Positions 52,033 through 63,539 are shown, counted from the stretch's first letter. The stretch: DNA of 64,000 bases from Pseudomonadota bacterium (GCA_021845595.1 JAJZVV010000009.1:114076-178075), one strand, 5' to 3'. Notes: generated by a model from the letters alone, not told the origin. Numbers and translations are program-made.

Positions 52033-53645
52033 ATCCGCCCCACGCCGAAACTCAGGGGCGAGAGCGCGCGGCGGCGCGCGGCGCGGCAGATATCGAGCGT
52101 GAAGCCGAGAACGGCGCGGGTGTCGCGGGGGTCGATGACGCCGTCGTCGAGCACCGCGCCGGAGGTATAGAAGGCCGAGGTCTGGCGCTCGAAGGTCTCG
52201 ATCACGCGGGCGCGCGTGGCGGCGATGGCGGCGGTATCCGGCGCTGTGCCGCGCGCCCGCGCGGACTCCTCGGCGACGATGGCCATGGTCAACGCCGCCT
52301 GCTCGGCGCCCATCACCGCGGTGCGCGCCGAGGGCCAGGAGAAGACGAAATCAGGCCCGAGGCCACGTCCGCACATGCCATAATTGCCGGCGCCATAGGA
52401 GGCGCCGCAGTGGATGGTGATCTGCGGCACGGTGGCGTTGGCGACGGCCTGGATCATTTTCGAGCCGATCTTGATCATTCCCTCCCGCTCGGACTGCGTG
52501 CCGACGATGTAGCCGGTGGTGTTCTGCAGATACACCAGCGGCGTGTCGGTCTGGCAGCAGAGCTGGATGAACTGCGTTGCCTTGTTCGCCCCGGCCGGGT
52601 CGAGCGGGCCGTTGTTGGTGAGGATGCCGATGTCCTGGCCGTGGATGCGTGCCTGGGCGCAGACCGTGCCGGGGCCATAGAGCGGCTTGTAGTCGAGGAA
52701 GTCCGAACCATCGACGAGGCGGGCGATCACCTCGCGCATCTCCACCGGCTTGCGGCCGTCGCGCGGCATGATGCCGAGCAGCTCCTCCGCTGCCAGTCGC
52801 GGCGGCGGCCCGCTCGGCGGCCGCTCGGCGCCGCGGTCCCAGCCGAGATGGGCGACGACCTCGCGCAGGATGCGAATGGCGTCGACATCGTCCTCGGCGA
52901 GATGTTCGGCGAGGCCGGAAACGGTCGCGTGCATCACCGCCCCGCCGAGCGCTTCGTCGGTGGCGATCTCCCCGGTCGCCGCCTTCAGCAGCGGCGGGCC
53001 GGCGAGAAACGCCTTGGCCCGGTCCCGCACCATGATGACGGTGTCGGCGAGCCCGGTCATGTAGGCGCCGCCGGCCGTGGAGGACCCGTGGGTCAGCGCG
53101 ATCACCGGGATGCCGGCGGCGGACAGCCGCGCCAGGTTGGCGAACAGCGCGCCGCCGCGGACGAAATCCTCGACCTTGTAGTCGAGCAGATTGGCACCGG
53201 CGGATTCGACGAGATGCACGAACGGCAGGCGCTGGCGCAGCGCGATCTCCTCCAGGCGGAGGAATTTCTGCCCGCCCATCGGCCGCGCCGCGCCGGCGCC
53301 GATGCCGCTATCGTCGGCGACGATCAGGCAGCGTACGCCGGCGATGTAGCCGATGCCGGCGATGCCGTTGGTGCCGGGAACCGATCTCGACGGATCGGCG
53401 CTGTCGCGCAGATAGCCGGCCAGCGCGCAGAGTTCGAGGTAGGGTGCGCCGTCGTCGAGCACGAGCGCGAGCCGCTCGCGCGGCAGCAGCTGGCCGCGGC
53501 GGGCAAAGCGCGGCGCGGACGCGGCGGAAGCGGCACGCGCCCGGTTCACCAGCGCCGCCAGCTCGTCGAGCAGGGTGCGCATGTGCGCAGCGTTCTCCTC
53601 ATACGCCGGCCCGGCGGCGACGAAGCCTGACTGGAAGACGCCCAT
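52029..53645 (-). CDS. Acyl-CoA carboxylase beta subunit, carboxyltransferase (AtuC/LiuB-like)
   Basis: 538 aa with both crotonase-like halves: G-G-Q-K-F near 124-128 with S-S-T-A-G-G-A-Y-M-T-G near 188-198 in the first, and G-A-S-Y-G-A-G-N-Y-G-M-C-G-R near 410-423 in the second. In the segment that reads I-F-F-N-Q-A in many MCC beta subunits, this protein reads L-F-A-N-L-A (near 170-175). A bulky Phe here limits MCC to short substrates, so the Ala may favour a longer, geranyl-like acyl chain; this is an inference by eye. 8 nt after the first operon gene. Confidence 0.9.
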   Translation of the reverse strand: MGVFQSGFVAAGPAYEENAAHMRTLLDELAALVNRARAASAASAPRFARRGQLLPRERLALVLDDGAPYLELCALAGYLRDSADPSRSVPGTNGIAGIGYIAGVRCLIVADDSGIGAGAARPMGGQKFLRLEEIALRQRLPFVHLVESAGANLLDYKVEDFVRGGALFANLARLSAAGIPVIALTHGSSTAGGAYMTGLADTVIMVRDRAKAFLAGPPLLKAATGEIATDEALGGAVMHATVSGLAEHLAEDDVDAIRILREVVAHLGWDRGAERPPSGPPPRLAAEELLGIMPRDGRKPVEMREVIARLVDGSDFLDYKPLYGPGTVCAQARIHGQDIGILTNNGPLDPAGANKATQFIQLCCQTDTPLVYLQNTTGYIVGTQSEREGMIKIGSKMIQAVANATVPQITIHCGASYGAGNYGMCGRGLGPDFVFSWPSARTAVMGAEQAALTMAIVAEESARARGTAPDTAAIAATRARVIETFERQTSAFYTSGAVLDDGVIDPRDTRAVLGFTLDICRAARRRALSPLSFGVGRM

Positions 53646-53653
53646 CGCCCGGC

Positions 53654-54817
53654 TCAGTGGTTGCGCCGCTGGCCGGGCAGCAGACCCATGCCCTTGGCGA
53701 TGATGGTGAGCATCACCTCGTCGGCGCCGCCGCCGATCGAGGTCAGCCGGCCGTCGCGATACATGCGGGAAATCTCGCTCTCACTCATGAAGCCCATGCC
53801 GCCCCAGTATTGCAGGCAACTGTCGGTGACCTCGCGGATCAGCCGTCCCGCGGTGAGCTTGGCCATGGAGGCGAGCTGGGTGACATCCTCGCCGCCGAGC
53901 ATGGTCTCCACGGCGCGATAGATCAGCGAGCGCAGCAGCTCGACCTTGGTCTGCAGCTCGGCGAGGCGGAAATGGACCACCTGGTTGTCGAGCACCGAAC
54001 GGCCGAAAATCATGCGCTCGGCGGCGTATTCGGCGGTCATGGCGATGGCGCGTTCCATTTTGCGCAACCCCCCGGCCGCGCCCCACAGCCGCTCGATCTG
54101 GAACTGCTCCATCTGATAGAGGAAGCCCTTGCCTTCCTCGCCGATGCGGAAGCGGCGCGGCACGCGGACATCGTCGAAATGGATCTGCGCGGTGTCGGAG
54201 GCGCGCATGCCGAGCTTGTCCAGCTTGCGCGCGACGGTCACGCCCTTGGTGCGCATCGGCAGGCAGATCAGCGACTTGTTGCGATGCACCGGGCCGTCCG
54301 AGGTGTTGGCCAGCAGGCACATCCAGTCCGCCTGGGTGCCGTTGGTCGTCCACATCTTGCCGCCATTGATGACGTAGTCGTCCCCGTCGGTCCGCGCCGT
54401 GGTCTTGATCGAGGCGACATCGGAGCCGGCGCCGACCTCGGAGACGCCGAGGCAGGCGACGAACTCGCCGCGGATGGAGGGCGCGAGGAACTCGCGGCAC
54501 AGCGCATCGGAGCCGTGGCGGGCCAGCGCCGGGGTCGCCATATCGACCTGCACGCCAACGGCCATGGCGACGGAGGCGGTGCGCACATTGCCGAGCGCCT
54601 CGCAGAACGCCAGCCCATAGGAATAATCGAGCCCGAGCCCGCCATAGGCCGTCGGCTTGGTGATGCCGAGAAAGCCCTGCTCGCCCATTTTGCGGAACAG
54701 AGCGTGGGCGGGAAAAATGCCCGCCGCCTCCCACTCCTCGGCGTGCGGGTCGATCTCGGCCTGGACGAAGCGGGTGACGCTGTCCATCAGCGCGCGATGC
54801 GCCTCGGCGTAGATCAT
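53654..54817 (-). CDS. Acyl-CoA dehydrogenase (AtuD-like) 2, first gene of operon
   Basis: 387 aa. ATG 54817 has an AGGGGAG about 9 nt upstream. It shows L-G-V-S-E-V-G-A-G-S-D near 123-133 and Y-V-I-N-G-G-K-M-W-T-T-N-G near 148-160. As in the other dehydrogenase the C-terminal position reads I-G-G-G-A-D-E, and Glu242 in I-E-R-L-W is the probable catalytic base. The two dehydrogenases could act on successive intermediates (citronellyl- and a later acyl-CoA). It is divergent from a TetR gene, 99 nt away. Confidence 0.88.
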   Translation of the reverse strand: MIYAEAHRALMDSVTRFVQAEIDPHAEEWEAAGIFPAHALFRKMGEQGFLGITKPTAYGGLGLDYSYGLAFCEALGNVRTASVAMAVGVQVDMATPALARHGSDALCREFLAPSIRGEFVACLGVSEVGAGSDVASIKTTARTDGDDYVINGGKMWTTNGTQADWMCLLANTSDGPVHRNKSLICLPMRTKGVTVARKLDKLGMRASDTAQIHFDDVRVPRRFRIGEEGKGFLYQMEQFQIERLWGAAGGLRKMERAIAMTAEYAAERMIFGRSVLDNQVVHFRLAELQTKVELLRSLIYRAVETMLGGEDVTQLASMAKLTAGRLIREVTDSCLQYWGGMGFMSESEISRMYRDGRLTSIGGGADEVMLTIIAKGMGLLPGQRRNH

Positions 54818-54916
54818 CGGCGTCTGCTCCCCTGACGGACGGGCTGGCAAAGGCCGCCGCCGCCGCATAGAGTTTTTCGGTCGCGTTGCGTCCATAATGA
54901 AGGGAACGGCCGGTCC

Positions 54917-55546
54917 ATGCAAGACGCCGCCACACCACCCGCCGCAGCGACCATGACGCGTCCGGCGCGCGGCCGGCCGCGGGATCCGGGGCTGGAAGCG
55001 CGGGTGTTCGATGCCGCGGTCGCGCTCTATGCCGCGGCCGGCTGGCCGGGTTTTCACTTCGACGCGGTGGCGCGCGGCGCCGGCGTCGGCAAGGCCGCGC
55101 TGTATCGGCGCTGGGGGACGCGGGGCGCGCTGTTGCGCGCGACGCTGGAGGCGCGATGGTATGCGGTGGCGCGGATCGACACCGGCTCCCTGCGCGGCGA
55201 CCTGCTGGCGCTGGCCCGGATGTGCTTCGACCAGCTCACCGGCCCCTATGGACGGGTCGCGCTGCACCTGCACGCCGACGCCGAGCGCTTCGGTGAGATG
55301 CGCGCCTCGACCGGTCCGTGGGGCGAGGCGGTGGTGCGGCAGAGCCGGCTGATGGTCCGCCGCGCCATCGAGCGCGGCGAGATTCCCGCCAGCGTCAATC
55401 GCGGTCTGATCATCGATGCCGTGGTCGGCGGCGTGACCAACCACGTCGCCGCAACGCCGGAGCGCCTGCGCCCGGCGATGCTGGCGCAGGCGGACCGCTT
55501 CCTCGACGATCTCGTGGCGCTCGTGGTGCGCGGACTCGGCGGCTGA
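54917..55546 (+). CDS. TetR/AcrR family transcriptional regulator
   Basis: 209 aa. The N-terminal HTH shows R-G-R-P-R-D-P near 18-24, then F-H-F-D-A-V-A-R-G-A-G-V-G-K-A-A-L-Y-R-R (near 46-65). The C-terminal ligand domain has an R-G-D-L-L-A-L segment. It is divergent from the acyl-CoA operon, as AtuR is from the Pseudomonas atu operon, and so probably represses it until an acyl-CoA binds. No clear palindromic operator is seen in the 99-bp gap. ATG 54953 is an alternative start. Confidence 0.88.
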   Translation: MQDAATPPAAATMTRPARGRPRDPGLEARVFDAAVALYAAAGWPGFHFDAVARGAGVGKAALYRRWGTRGALLRATLEARWYAVARIDTGSLRGDLLALARMCFDQLTGPYGRVALHLHADAERFGEMRASTGPWGEAVVRQSRLMVRRAIERGEIPASVNRGLIIDAVVGGVTNHVAATPERLRPAMLAQADRFLDDLVALVVRGLGG

Positions 55547-55660
55547 GGCCGTCGATCGAGCCATTAACCAAACGAACATGCGCCGATGGTGGAATGGCGT
55601 CTTGACGAAATTCCGCTCGGCCGCGCCCGGCCTGGCGGCGGGGCAAGGATGGGGACAACG

Positions 55661-56020
55661 ATGCCGCGCTGGTTGAAGGACATCCTGCCGTCGCTGCTGC
55701 TGAGCCTGTTCGCCGCAGCGGCCTTGGCGCTGCCGGCCGCGGTGCCGGGGGCGACGCCGGATCGGCTGGTGGCGGCGATTTTTCCGCCGGGGACCGCGCC
55801 CGCCGCGGTGCTGGACGCCGTCACCGCAGCGCCGCCCGAGTGGCGCTTGATCGGGTTCGGGCCGGCCTGGCCGGTGCGCGTGGCCGTGTTGGCCCGCGAG
55901 GCGGCGGGCGGCAGTGCGGAGGGGGTGGAGACATTGCGCCGGGCCACGGGGGCTTGGTTCGCCGTGGAGGCCGGTGCGATCGCGGGCTGCCTCGGGTGGC
56001 ATTCTGACGGGAGTAAGTGA
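55661..56020 (+). CDS. Hypothetical membrane-anchored protein upstream of a chemoreceptor
   Basis: 119 aa. ATG 55661 has a GGGGA 5 nt upstream; earlier in-frame ATGs at 55649 and 55586 lengthen it. A hydrophobic N-terminal segment (about 9-30) could be an uncleaved anchor or a signal peptide. The rest (about 35-119) is a small alpha/beta domain with one Cys (C-L-G-W). No known family was recognised. It ends 2 nt before the chemoreceptor start and is likely co-translated, so it may be a partner or periplasmic accessory of that sensor. Confidence 0.6.
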   Translation: MPRWLKDILPSLLLSLFAAAALALPAAVPGATPDRLVAAIFPPGTAPAAVLDAVTAAPPEWRLIGFGPAWPVRVAVLAREAAGGSAEGVETLRRATGAWFAVEAGAIAGCLGWHSDGSK

Positions 56021-56022
56021 GC

Positions 56023-57480
56023 ATGGATCTCTCAATCGTCCGGGGCCGGGTTGGCCGTCTGCTGCAGGTGGCCTTGTGGGGGTTCGTCCCGTTGGTGTTC
56101 GCCACCGGGCTTCTGGCCGGCACGCCGGCGGGCCTTGCCGCCGGCGTCACCGCGGTGGCGGCGCTGGCGGGGACCCTCGCCGGCTGGCGTGACCCGGGCG
56201 CCGTGATCGCCCGCAATACCTTGGCGGCGGCGCTGGTCGCCTCGGTTTCGACACTGGTCTGGGTCGCCCCGCCGGCGCTGCGGCTGGACATGCACATGGC
56301 CTATTTCGCTGGCCTGGCGCTCCTGGCCGGCTTCGTCGATATCCGCCCGATCGCGGTGGCGACGGCGGCCACGGCGCTGCACCACCTCGGGCTGGGTCTG
56401 CTGCTGCCGCTCGCCGTCTTTCCCGATGCGGACGGCGTGCTGCTGCGCGTCGTCGTCCACGCCGTGATCCTGCTCGCCGAGGCTGGCGCGCTGGCCTGGG
56501 TGGCATTTTCCATCGCGTCCGCCGCCGATGCCGCCGTCGGCATCGCCGACCGCCGCGCCGAACAGGCCAGGCGGGAGGGCATGCAGGCCACCGTTGCGGC
56601 CCGCGAGGCCGAAATCGCGGCGGCCGAGAAGGCCCGTACGACGCGCTTGGCGTTGGCCCAGCAGGTCGAGGTCGAGCTGGGCGGGATCGCCGGAGCGCTG
56701 GCCGAGACCTCCGAGCAGCTCGCCGGGGCGACGAAGACCCTGACCTGCGTCTCGCAGGTCGTCGAGCGCGAGAGCGAGACGGCGCTGAAGGCGGCCGGTG
56801 GCGCGGCGGTGGATGTCGATGCGGCGGCCGCGTCGGCGGAGGAGCTGGCCGCTTCGATCGCCGAGATCACCCGCCAGGTGACGCGCGCGACGGGCGTCGC
56901 GCGTCGCGCCGTCGAGGAGGTGCGGGCGACCGATGCGACGGTCGGCGGCCTGGCCGAAGGGGCGCGCCGGATCGGCGATGTCGTCCGGCTGATTTCCGAG
57001 ATCGCGGCGCAGACCAATCTCCTGGCGCTGAACGCGACCATCGAGGCGGCGCGGGCCGGCGAGGCAGGAAAGGGCTTCGCCGTGGTCGCCTCCGAAGTGA
57101 AGAACCTGGCCACCCAGACCGCGCGCGCGACCGAGGAGATCACCAGCCAGATCGGCGCGATCCAGAGCCGTACCGAGGAAGCCGTGACGGCGATCCGCAG
57201 CATCGGCGAGGTGGTCGGCGAGGTCGAGGAGACCGCAGCCGCGATCGCCGGCGCGGTCGAGGAACAGCGGGCGGCGACGCAGGAGAGCGCCGGGGCTGTG
57301 GCCCGCGTCGCCGAACGGACGCGCTCCGCTTCCGCAGCGGTCGAGCGCGCCAATGCCGGGGTGCAGGACGCCGCCGGGGCGGTGGCGACGCTGGGACGCG
57401 CCGCGGGCGATGTGCAGCAGCGCGGCGAAGCGCTGCGCGGCCAGCTGGTCGCGGTGGTGCAGGGGCTGCGCGCCGCCTGA
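56023..57480 (+). CDS. Methyl-accepting chemotaxis protein with multi-spanning membrane sensor
   Basis: 485 aa; ATG 56023 has a GGGAG 9 nt upstream. Residues 1 to about 165 hold about six membrane helices and no periplasmic ligand domain. One region includes [13 protein letters not shown] and D-I-R-P-I and ends in A-L-H-H-L, histidines placed as in the H-x-H/HH membrane sensors of other chemoreceptors. The cytosolic signalling hairpin has [19 protein letters not shown] near 327-345. No HAMP is evident. No che genes are in the window. Confidence 0.88.
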   Translation: MDLSIVRGRVGRLLQVALWGFVPLVFATGLLAGTPAGLAAGVTAVAALAGTLAGWRDPGAVIARNTLAAALVASVSTLVWVAPPALRLDMHMAYFAGLALLAGFVDIRPIAVATAATALHHLGLGLLLPLAVFPDADGVLLRVVVHAVILLAEAGALAWVAFSIASAADAAVGIADRRAEQARREGMQATVAAREAEIAAAEKARTTRLALAQQVEVELGGIAGALAETSEQLAGATKTLTCVSQVVERESETALKAAGGAAVDVDAAAASAEELAASIAEITRQVTRATGVARRAVEEVRATDATVGGLAEGARRIGDVVRLISEIAAQTNLLALNATIEAARAGEAGKGFAVVASEVKNLATQTARATEEITSQIGAIQSRTEEAVTAIRSIGEVVGEVEETAAAIAGAVEEQRAATQESAGAVARVAERTRSASAAVERANAGVQDAAGAVATLGRAAGDVQQRGEALRGQLVAVVQGLRAA

Positions 57481-57495
57481 CCGGCGTGCGGAGCC

Positions 57496-59001
57496 CTACA
57501 CCCGCCGACCGGGCATGCGGTGGCGGAACGCGAGGGCCTCGGCGACGTCGCTGCGCCGAACCGTCTCTGCGGCGGCGAGATCGGCGATGCTGCGCGCCAC
57601 GCGCAGCACGCGGCTGAAGCCACGCGGCGACAGGCGCAGCTTCTCCGCCGCCTGCTCGGCGAAGGCGCGTGCCTCGGGGGCGAGGGCGATGCGGGTCGGC
57701 TCGGCCTCGGCGTTGGTGAACGGTCCGTCCTCGCCGCCGCGCTCGCGCTGCAGCGTCCGGGCCCGGGCGATGCGCTCGGACACCGTGGCGCTGGGCTCGC
57801 CGGGCGGCGCGCGCGACAGCTCGGCCGGCGGGATCGGCTGCACTTCGACGACGAGGTCCATGCGGTCCAGCAGCGGACCGCTGATGCGGTTCTGGTAGTC
57901 CTCGCCGCAGCGCGGCGCACGGCCGCATTCGCGCGCGGCATCGCCGAGATAGCCGCAGCGGCACGGGTTCATCGCCGCCACCAGCTGGAAGCGCGCGGGA
58001 TACGTGACATGGGCGCTGGCGCGCGCCACCGTCGTGCGGCCAGCCTCCATCGGCTGGCGCAGCGTCTCCAGGGTTTGGCGTGGGAATTCGGGCAGTTCGT
58101 CGAGGAACAACACGCCGCGATGGGCGAGGCTGACCTCGCCGGGCTTGGCGCGCTGGCCGCCGCCGGTGAGCGCGGCCTGGGACGCGGTATGGTGCGGCTC
58201 GCGGTAGGGCGGGCGCATCACCAGCCGCCCGCCGTCGAGTAGGCCGGCGACGGAATGGACCATGCTGACCTCGAGCGCCTCCATCGGCGTCAGGTCCGGC
58301 AGGAGCCCGGGCAGCCGGGCGGCGAGCATGGACTTGCCGGCGCCGGGCGGGCCGATCATCAGCAGATTATGCCCGCCGGCGGCGGCGATCTCCACCGCGC
58401 GCTTGGCCGTCTCCATGCCCCGGACCTCGGCCAGGTCCGGCTGGCGGCCGAGTTCGGCCAGGCCCGCCGGCGGCGGCGGGGTCAGCACCTGGCTGCCGCG
58501 GAAATGGTTGATCAGCGCGAGCAGGTCCGGCGGCGCCAGCACATCCAGCGTGCCCGCCCAGGCGGCCTCGCCGCCCTGCACCGCCGGGCAGATCAGACCG
58601 AGCCCGCGCGAGGAGGCGGCGATGGCCGCGGGCAGCACGCCGGCGACCGCGTTCAGCGTGCCGTCGAGGGAGAGCTCGCCGAGCGCGGCAAACCCGAGCA
58701 CCTCCTCGCGCGGCAGCACCTCCATCGCGGCGAGCACGGCGATGGCGATCGGCAGGTCGAAATGGGACCCTTCCTTGAGCAGGTCGGCTGGGGCGAGATT
58801 GATCAGAACCCGCTTTGGCGGCAGGGCCAGGCCCATGGCATTGAGGGCCGCGCGGACCCGCTCGCGCGCTTCGCCGACGGCCTTGTCCGGCAGGCCGACG
58901 ACGAGGAAGCTGGGCAGGCCGCTGGCGATCTGAACCTGGACCGCAACCGGCACGGCCTCAATGCCGGCGAAGGCGAAGGAGGCGACCTGCGCATTGATCA
59001 T
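57496..59001 (-). CDS. comM: YifB/ComM Mg-chelatase-like AAA+ protein
   Basis: 501 aa. It has an N-terminal Lon-type S5 domain (about 1-170), the Walker A motif G-P-P-G-A-G-K-S at 217-224, F-L-D-E-L-P-E-F near 300-307, and a zinc-finger-like insertion N-P-C-R-C-G-Y-L-G then C-G-R-A-P-R-C (about 345-366). ComM is a helicase that promotes branch migration during natural transformation. The end faces the chemoreceptor gene (15 nt apart). Confidence 0.93.
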   Translation of the reverse strand: MINAQVASFAFAGIEAVPVAVQVQIASGLPSFLVVGLPDKAVGEARERVRAALNAMGLALPPKRVLINLAPADLLKEGSHFDLPIAIAVLAAMEVLPREEVLGFAALGELSLDGTLNAVAGVLPAAIAASSRGLGLICPAVQGGEAAWAGTLDVLAPPDLLALINHFRGSQVLTPPPPAGLAELGRQPDLAEVRGMETAKRAVEIAAAGGHNLLMIGPPGAGKSMLAARLPGLLPDLTPMEALEVSMVHSVAGLLDGGRLVMRPPYREPHHTASQAALTGGGQRAKPGEVSLAHRGVLFLDELPEFPRQTLETLRQPMEAGRTTVARASAHVTYPARFQLVAAMNPCRCGYLGDAARECGRAPRCGEDYQNRISGPLLDRMDLVVEVQPIPPAELSRAPPGEPSATVSERIARARTLQRERGGEDGPFTNAEAEPTRIALAPEARAFAEQAAEKLRLSPRGFSRVLRVARSIADLAAAETVRRSDVAEALAFRHRMPGRRV

Positions 59002-59198
59002 GCCGCGGCGTTCATCGGGTATCGGTCATCGCGCCGCGATCATGGCATGGCAACGCGATGTCGGCCAACCGGGTCTGTCAGACGCCGGGGATCGCATCAG
59101 GCGCGCCGATCCAGCGGTTCGGGGCGGCGACGGCGAGAGCGGAGGGGGCGAAGTCTCGTCCCGCCGCCAGGGCGGCGGGGCGTCTCAGGAGATGCGGA

Positions 59199-59402
59199 TC
59201 AGAAGCCTTCGCGCTCCAGGCGCTTGCGCTCCATCTTGCGGGCCCGGCGAACGGCCTCGGCAGCCTCGCGGGCGCGGCGCTCGGACGGCTTCTCGTAATG
59301 GCGGCGCAGCTTCATCTCGCGGAAAATCCCCTCGCGCTGCATCTTCTTCTTGAGCGCCTTGAGCGCCTGGTCGACATTGTTGTCGCGAACGAGAACCTGC
59401 AC
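59199..59402 (-). CDS. rpsU: Ribosomal protein bS21
   Basis: 67 aa from GTG 59402, which gives the usual [10 protein letters not shown] beginning; a GAGGAG lies about 11 nt upstream. K-K-K-M-Q-R-E-G and the basic C-terminal R-K-M-E-R-K-R-L are typical of bS21. It takes part in translation initiation on the 30S subunit. It is divergent from def. Confidence 0.93.
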   Translation of the reverse strand: MQVLVRDNNVDQALKALKKKMQREGIFREMKLRRHYEKPSERRAREAAEAVRRARKMERKRLEREGF

Positions 59403-59565
59403 TTGGCTGCACACTCCTCTCACTGGTCGCGGCCTTGCCATCAGGGCCGCAAAATGGGTGCCGCGCCCGACTCGCGCCGCGCGGCGCGCCGCTATAGCAT
59501 AGGGCCCGAGGGCGGCGAAAGCCTTTCCCCAGCCCGCGCGCCCCGGAATCGATCACGGATTCGTC

Positions 59566-60108
59566 ATGGCCATCCTCAAGATCGCCCGCATGGGCCACCC
59601 TGTGTTGCTGCGGCGGGCGGATCCGGTCGACGATCCGGGAGCCGCGGAGATCCGCCGCCTCGTCGCCGACATGATCGAGACCATGCAGGATGCCGGCGGC
59701 ATCGGCCTGGCGGCGCCGCAGGTGCATGTGCCGCTGCGCCTGTTCGTTTTCCAGGTGCCGGCCGGGCGGAGCAGCGGCGAGCCTGACGATCAGCCGACTT
59801 CGGTGCGGGTCCTGATCAACCCGGTGGTCGAGCCGGTCGGGGAGGATGTTCGCCTGCGGTGGGAGGGGTGCCTGTCCATTCCGGGCCTGCGCGGCGCGGT
59901 GGCCCGGCCCTGGCGCGTGCGGTACCGGGGCGTGGATTGCGACGGCGTGCCGGTGACGGCCGAGGCGGCCGGCCTGCACGCCGGGGTGGTCCAGCACGAA
60001 AACGACCATCTCGATGGGGTTCTCTATACAATGCGCATGCCCGATCTCTCGCTGCTCGGCTTCACCGAGGAAATGGCCCGCTTTGCCGCGCCGGGCGGGC
60101 AGGTATGA
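59566..60108 (+). CDS. def: Peptide deformylase
   Basis: 180 aa. Three motifs are intact: G-G-I-G-L-A-A-P-Q-V at 44-53, E-G-C-L-S-I-P-G at 100-107 (metal ligand Cys102), and Q-H-E-N-D-H-L-D-G (His144, Glu145, His148). It removes the N-formyl group from new proteins. It overlaps coq9 by 4 nt (ATGA at 60105-60108). fmt, its frequent partner, is absent. Confidence 0.95.
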   Translation: MAILKIARMGHPVLLRRADPVDDPGAAEIRRLVADMIETMQDAGGIGLAAPQVHVPLRLFVFQVPAGRSSGEPDDQPTSVRVLINPVVEPVGEDVRLRWEGCLSIPGLRGAVARPWRVRYRGVDCDGVPVTAEAAGLHAGVVQHENDHLDGVLYTMRMPDLSLLGFTEEMARFAAPGGQV

Positions 60109-60737
60109 GTGCCGTCCCCGAGCGCAGCCCGGAGCGGGACGCCGCGCTGGCCGCGCTCTTGGCGCAGTCGCCGTTTCCCGGCTGGAGCCCAGCCGCCCTC
60201 GGCACGGTGCTCAAGGCCGAGGGTGGGTTCGCCGAGGATGCCGCACTGCTGTTCCCGGATGGCGCCGCCGGGCTGGTCGAGGCCTTCGCCGACCTCATCG
60301 ACCGGCAGATGGCGGCTGAGGCCGAGGCTGTCGGGCTGGAGACGATGCGCCTCAGCGCGCGGGTGCGGGCGCTGATCGTCGCCCGGCTGGCGGTGCTGGC
60401 ACCGCACAAGGAGGCGGTGCGCCGGGCGCTGGCCGTGCTCGCCCTGCCGGTCAACGCCCGGGTGGCGGCGCGCTGCGCGGCTCGGACCGCCGACGCGGTC
60501 TGGCACGCGGCCGGCGATCAGGCGGTCGATTTCAGCTGGTACACGAAGCGCGCGATCCTGGCCGGGGTGATCACGGCGACATTGCTGTATTGGCTGCAGG
60601 ATGCGAGCGAAGACGACGCGGCGACGATCGGCTTTCTCGACCGCCGCCTGGCTGCGGTCCGCCGGGTCGGCGAGATGCGCCAGCGCGTGAGCGGGGCGTT
60701 CGCCCGGCTGCAGCCGCGCTTTCTGCGCCAGGTCTGA
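60105..60737 (+). CDS. COQ9 family ubiquinone biosynthesis protein
   Basis: 210 aa of all-helical, TetR-like fold with the COQ9 signature near 145-175: D-x-S-W-Y-T-K-R, L-A-G-V-I-T-A-T-L-L-Y-W-L-Q-D, then a D-D-A-A-T-I-G-F-L-D-R-R segment. COQ9 binds lipids and helps COQ7 hydroxylate the quinone precursor in mitochondria; it is restricted to eukaryotes and alphaproteobacteria. Translationally coupled to def. Confidence 0.9.
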   Translation: MSAVPERSPERDAALAALLAQSPFPGWSPAALGTVLKAEGGFAEDAALLFPDGAAGLVEAFADLIDRQMAAEAEAVGLETMRLSARVRALIVARLAVLAPHKEAVRRALAVLALPVNARVAARCAARTADAVWHAAGDQAVDFSWYTKRAILAGVITATLLYWLQDASEDDAATIGFLDRRLAAVRRVGEMRQRVSGAFARLQPRFLRQV

Positions 60738-60770
60738 TCCGCGCCACCCGAGCGAGAGCCCGCCCCGGCT

Positions 60771-60815
60771 CGAGCCGACCGGGCCCGAGCCGACCGGGCC
60801 CGAGCCGACCGGGGC
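60771..60815. repeat. Three tandem 15-bp repeats
   Basis: CGAGCCGACCGGGCC occurs at 60771-60785 and 60786-60800, and a third copy with its last two bases changed at 60801-60815. They end next to the CTTGAG of a candidate clpB promoter. Arrays like this can vary in copy number between strains. Confidence 0.85.
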
Positions 60816-60843
60816 TTGAGCGGACCAGGGTGGATGCCAATGT
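60815..60843 (+). promoter_or_regulatory. Candidate heat-shock-type promoter for clpB
   Basis: CTTGAG (60815-60820), a 17-nt spacer and CAATGT (60838-60843) lie 75 nt before the clpB ATG. The -35 element matches the RpoH-type CTTGAA/C core in five of six bases; the -10 is weaker. The call rests mainly on clpB being a heat-shock gene. Confidence 0.35.
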
Positions 60844-60918
60844 CGACAGGGAAAGGGTGGCACCGTCGCCTCGCGAGGGGCGGTGCGCCAGGTTGCCTCG
60901 TACGACAGGGACATCGCC

Positions 60919-63501
<2,583 letters not shown>

Positions 63502-63507
63502 GGATGT

Positions 63508-63539
63508 GCGGCGCCGGGGGCTTGGCCCACCGGCGCCGC
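63508..63539 (+). terminator. Strong GC hairpin after clpB, no T-run
   Basis: GCGGCGCCGG (63508-63517) and CCGGCGCCGC (63530-63539) form a perfect 10-bp stem with a 12-nt loop, 7 nt after the clpB stop. The absence of a T tract argues against a classical intrinsic terminator; it may protect the mRNA 3' end or act with Rho. Confidence 0.5.

Noticed and set aside
49882..52170. Plus-strand open frame of about 762 codons opposite the biotin carboxylase
   Set aside because: Shadow of the minus-strand gene with clear biotin carboxylase and E-A-M-K-M motifs.
43803..54817. Leucine/isovalerate (liu) operon interpretation
   Set aside because: The carboxylase, hydratase and dehydrogenases fit liu, but an HMG-CoA lyase (LiuE) is absent and an AtuA protein is present. 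It is kept as the main alternative in the findings, not as the call.
60771..60815. Possible CRISPR-like array
   Set aside because: The 15-bp units are directly adjacent without spacers, and no cas genes are present.
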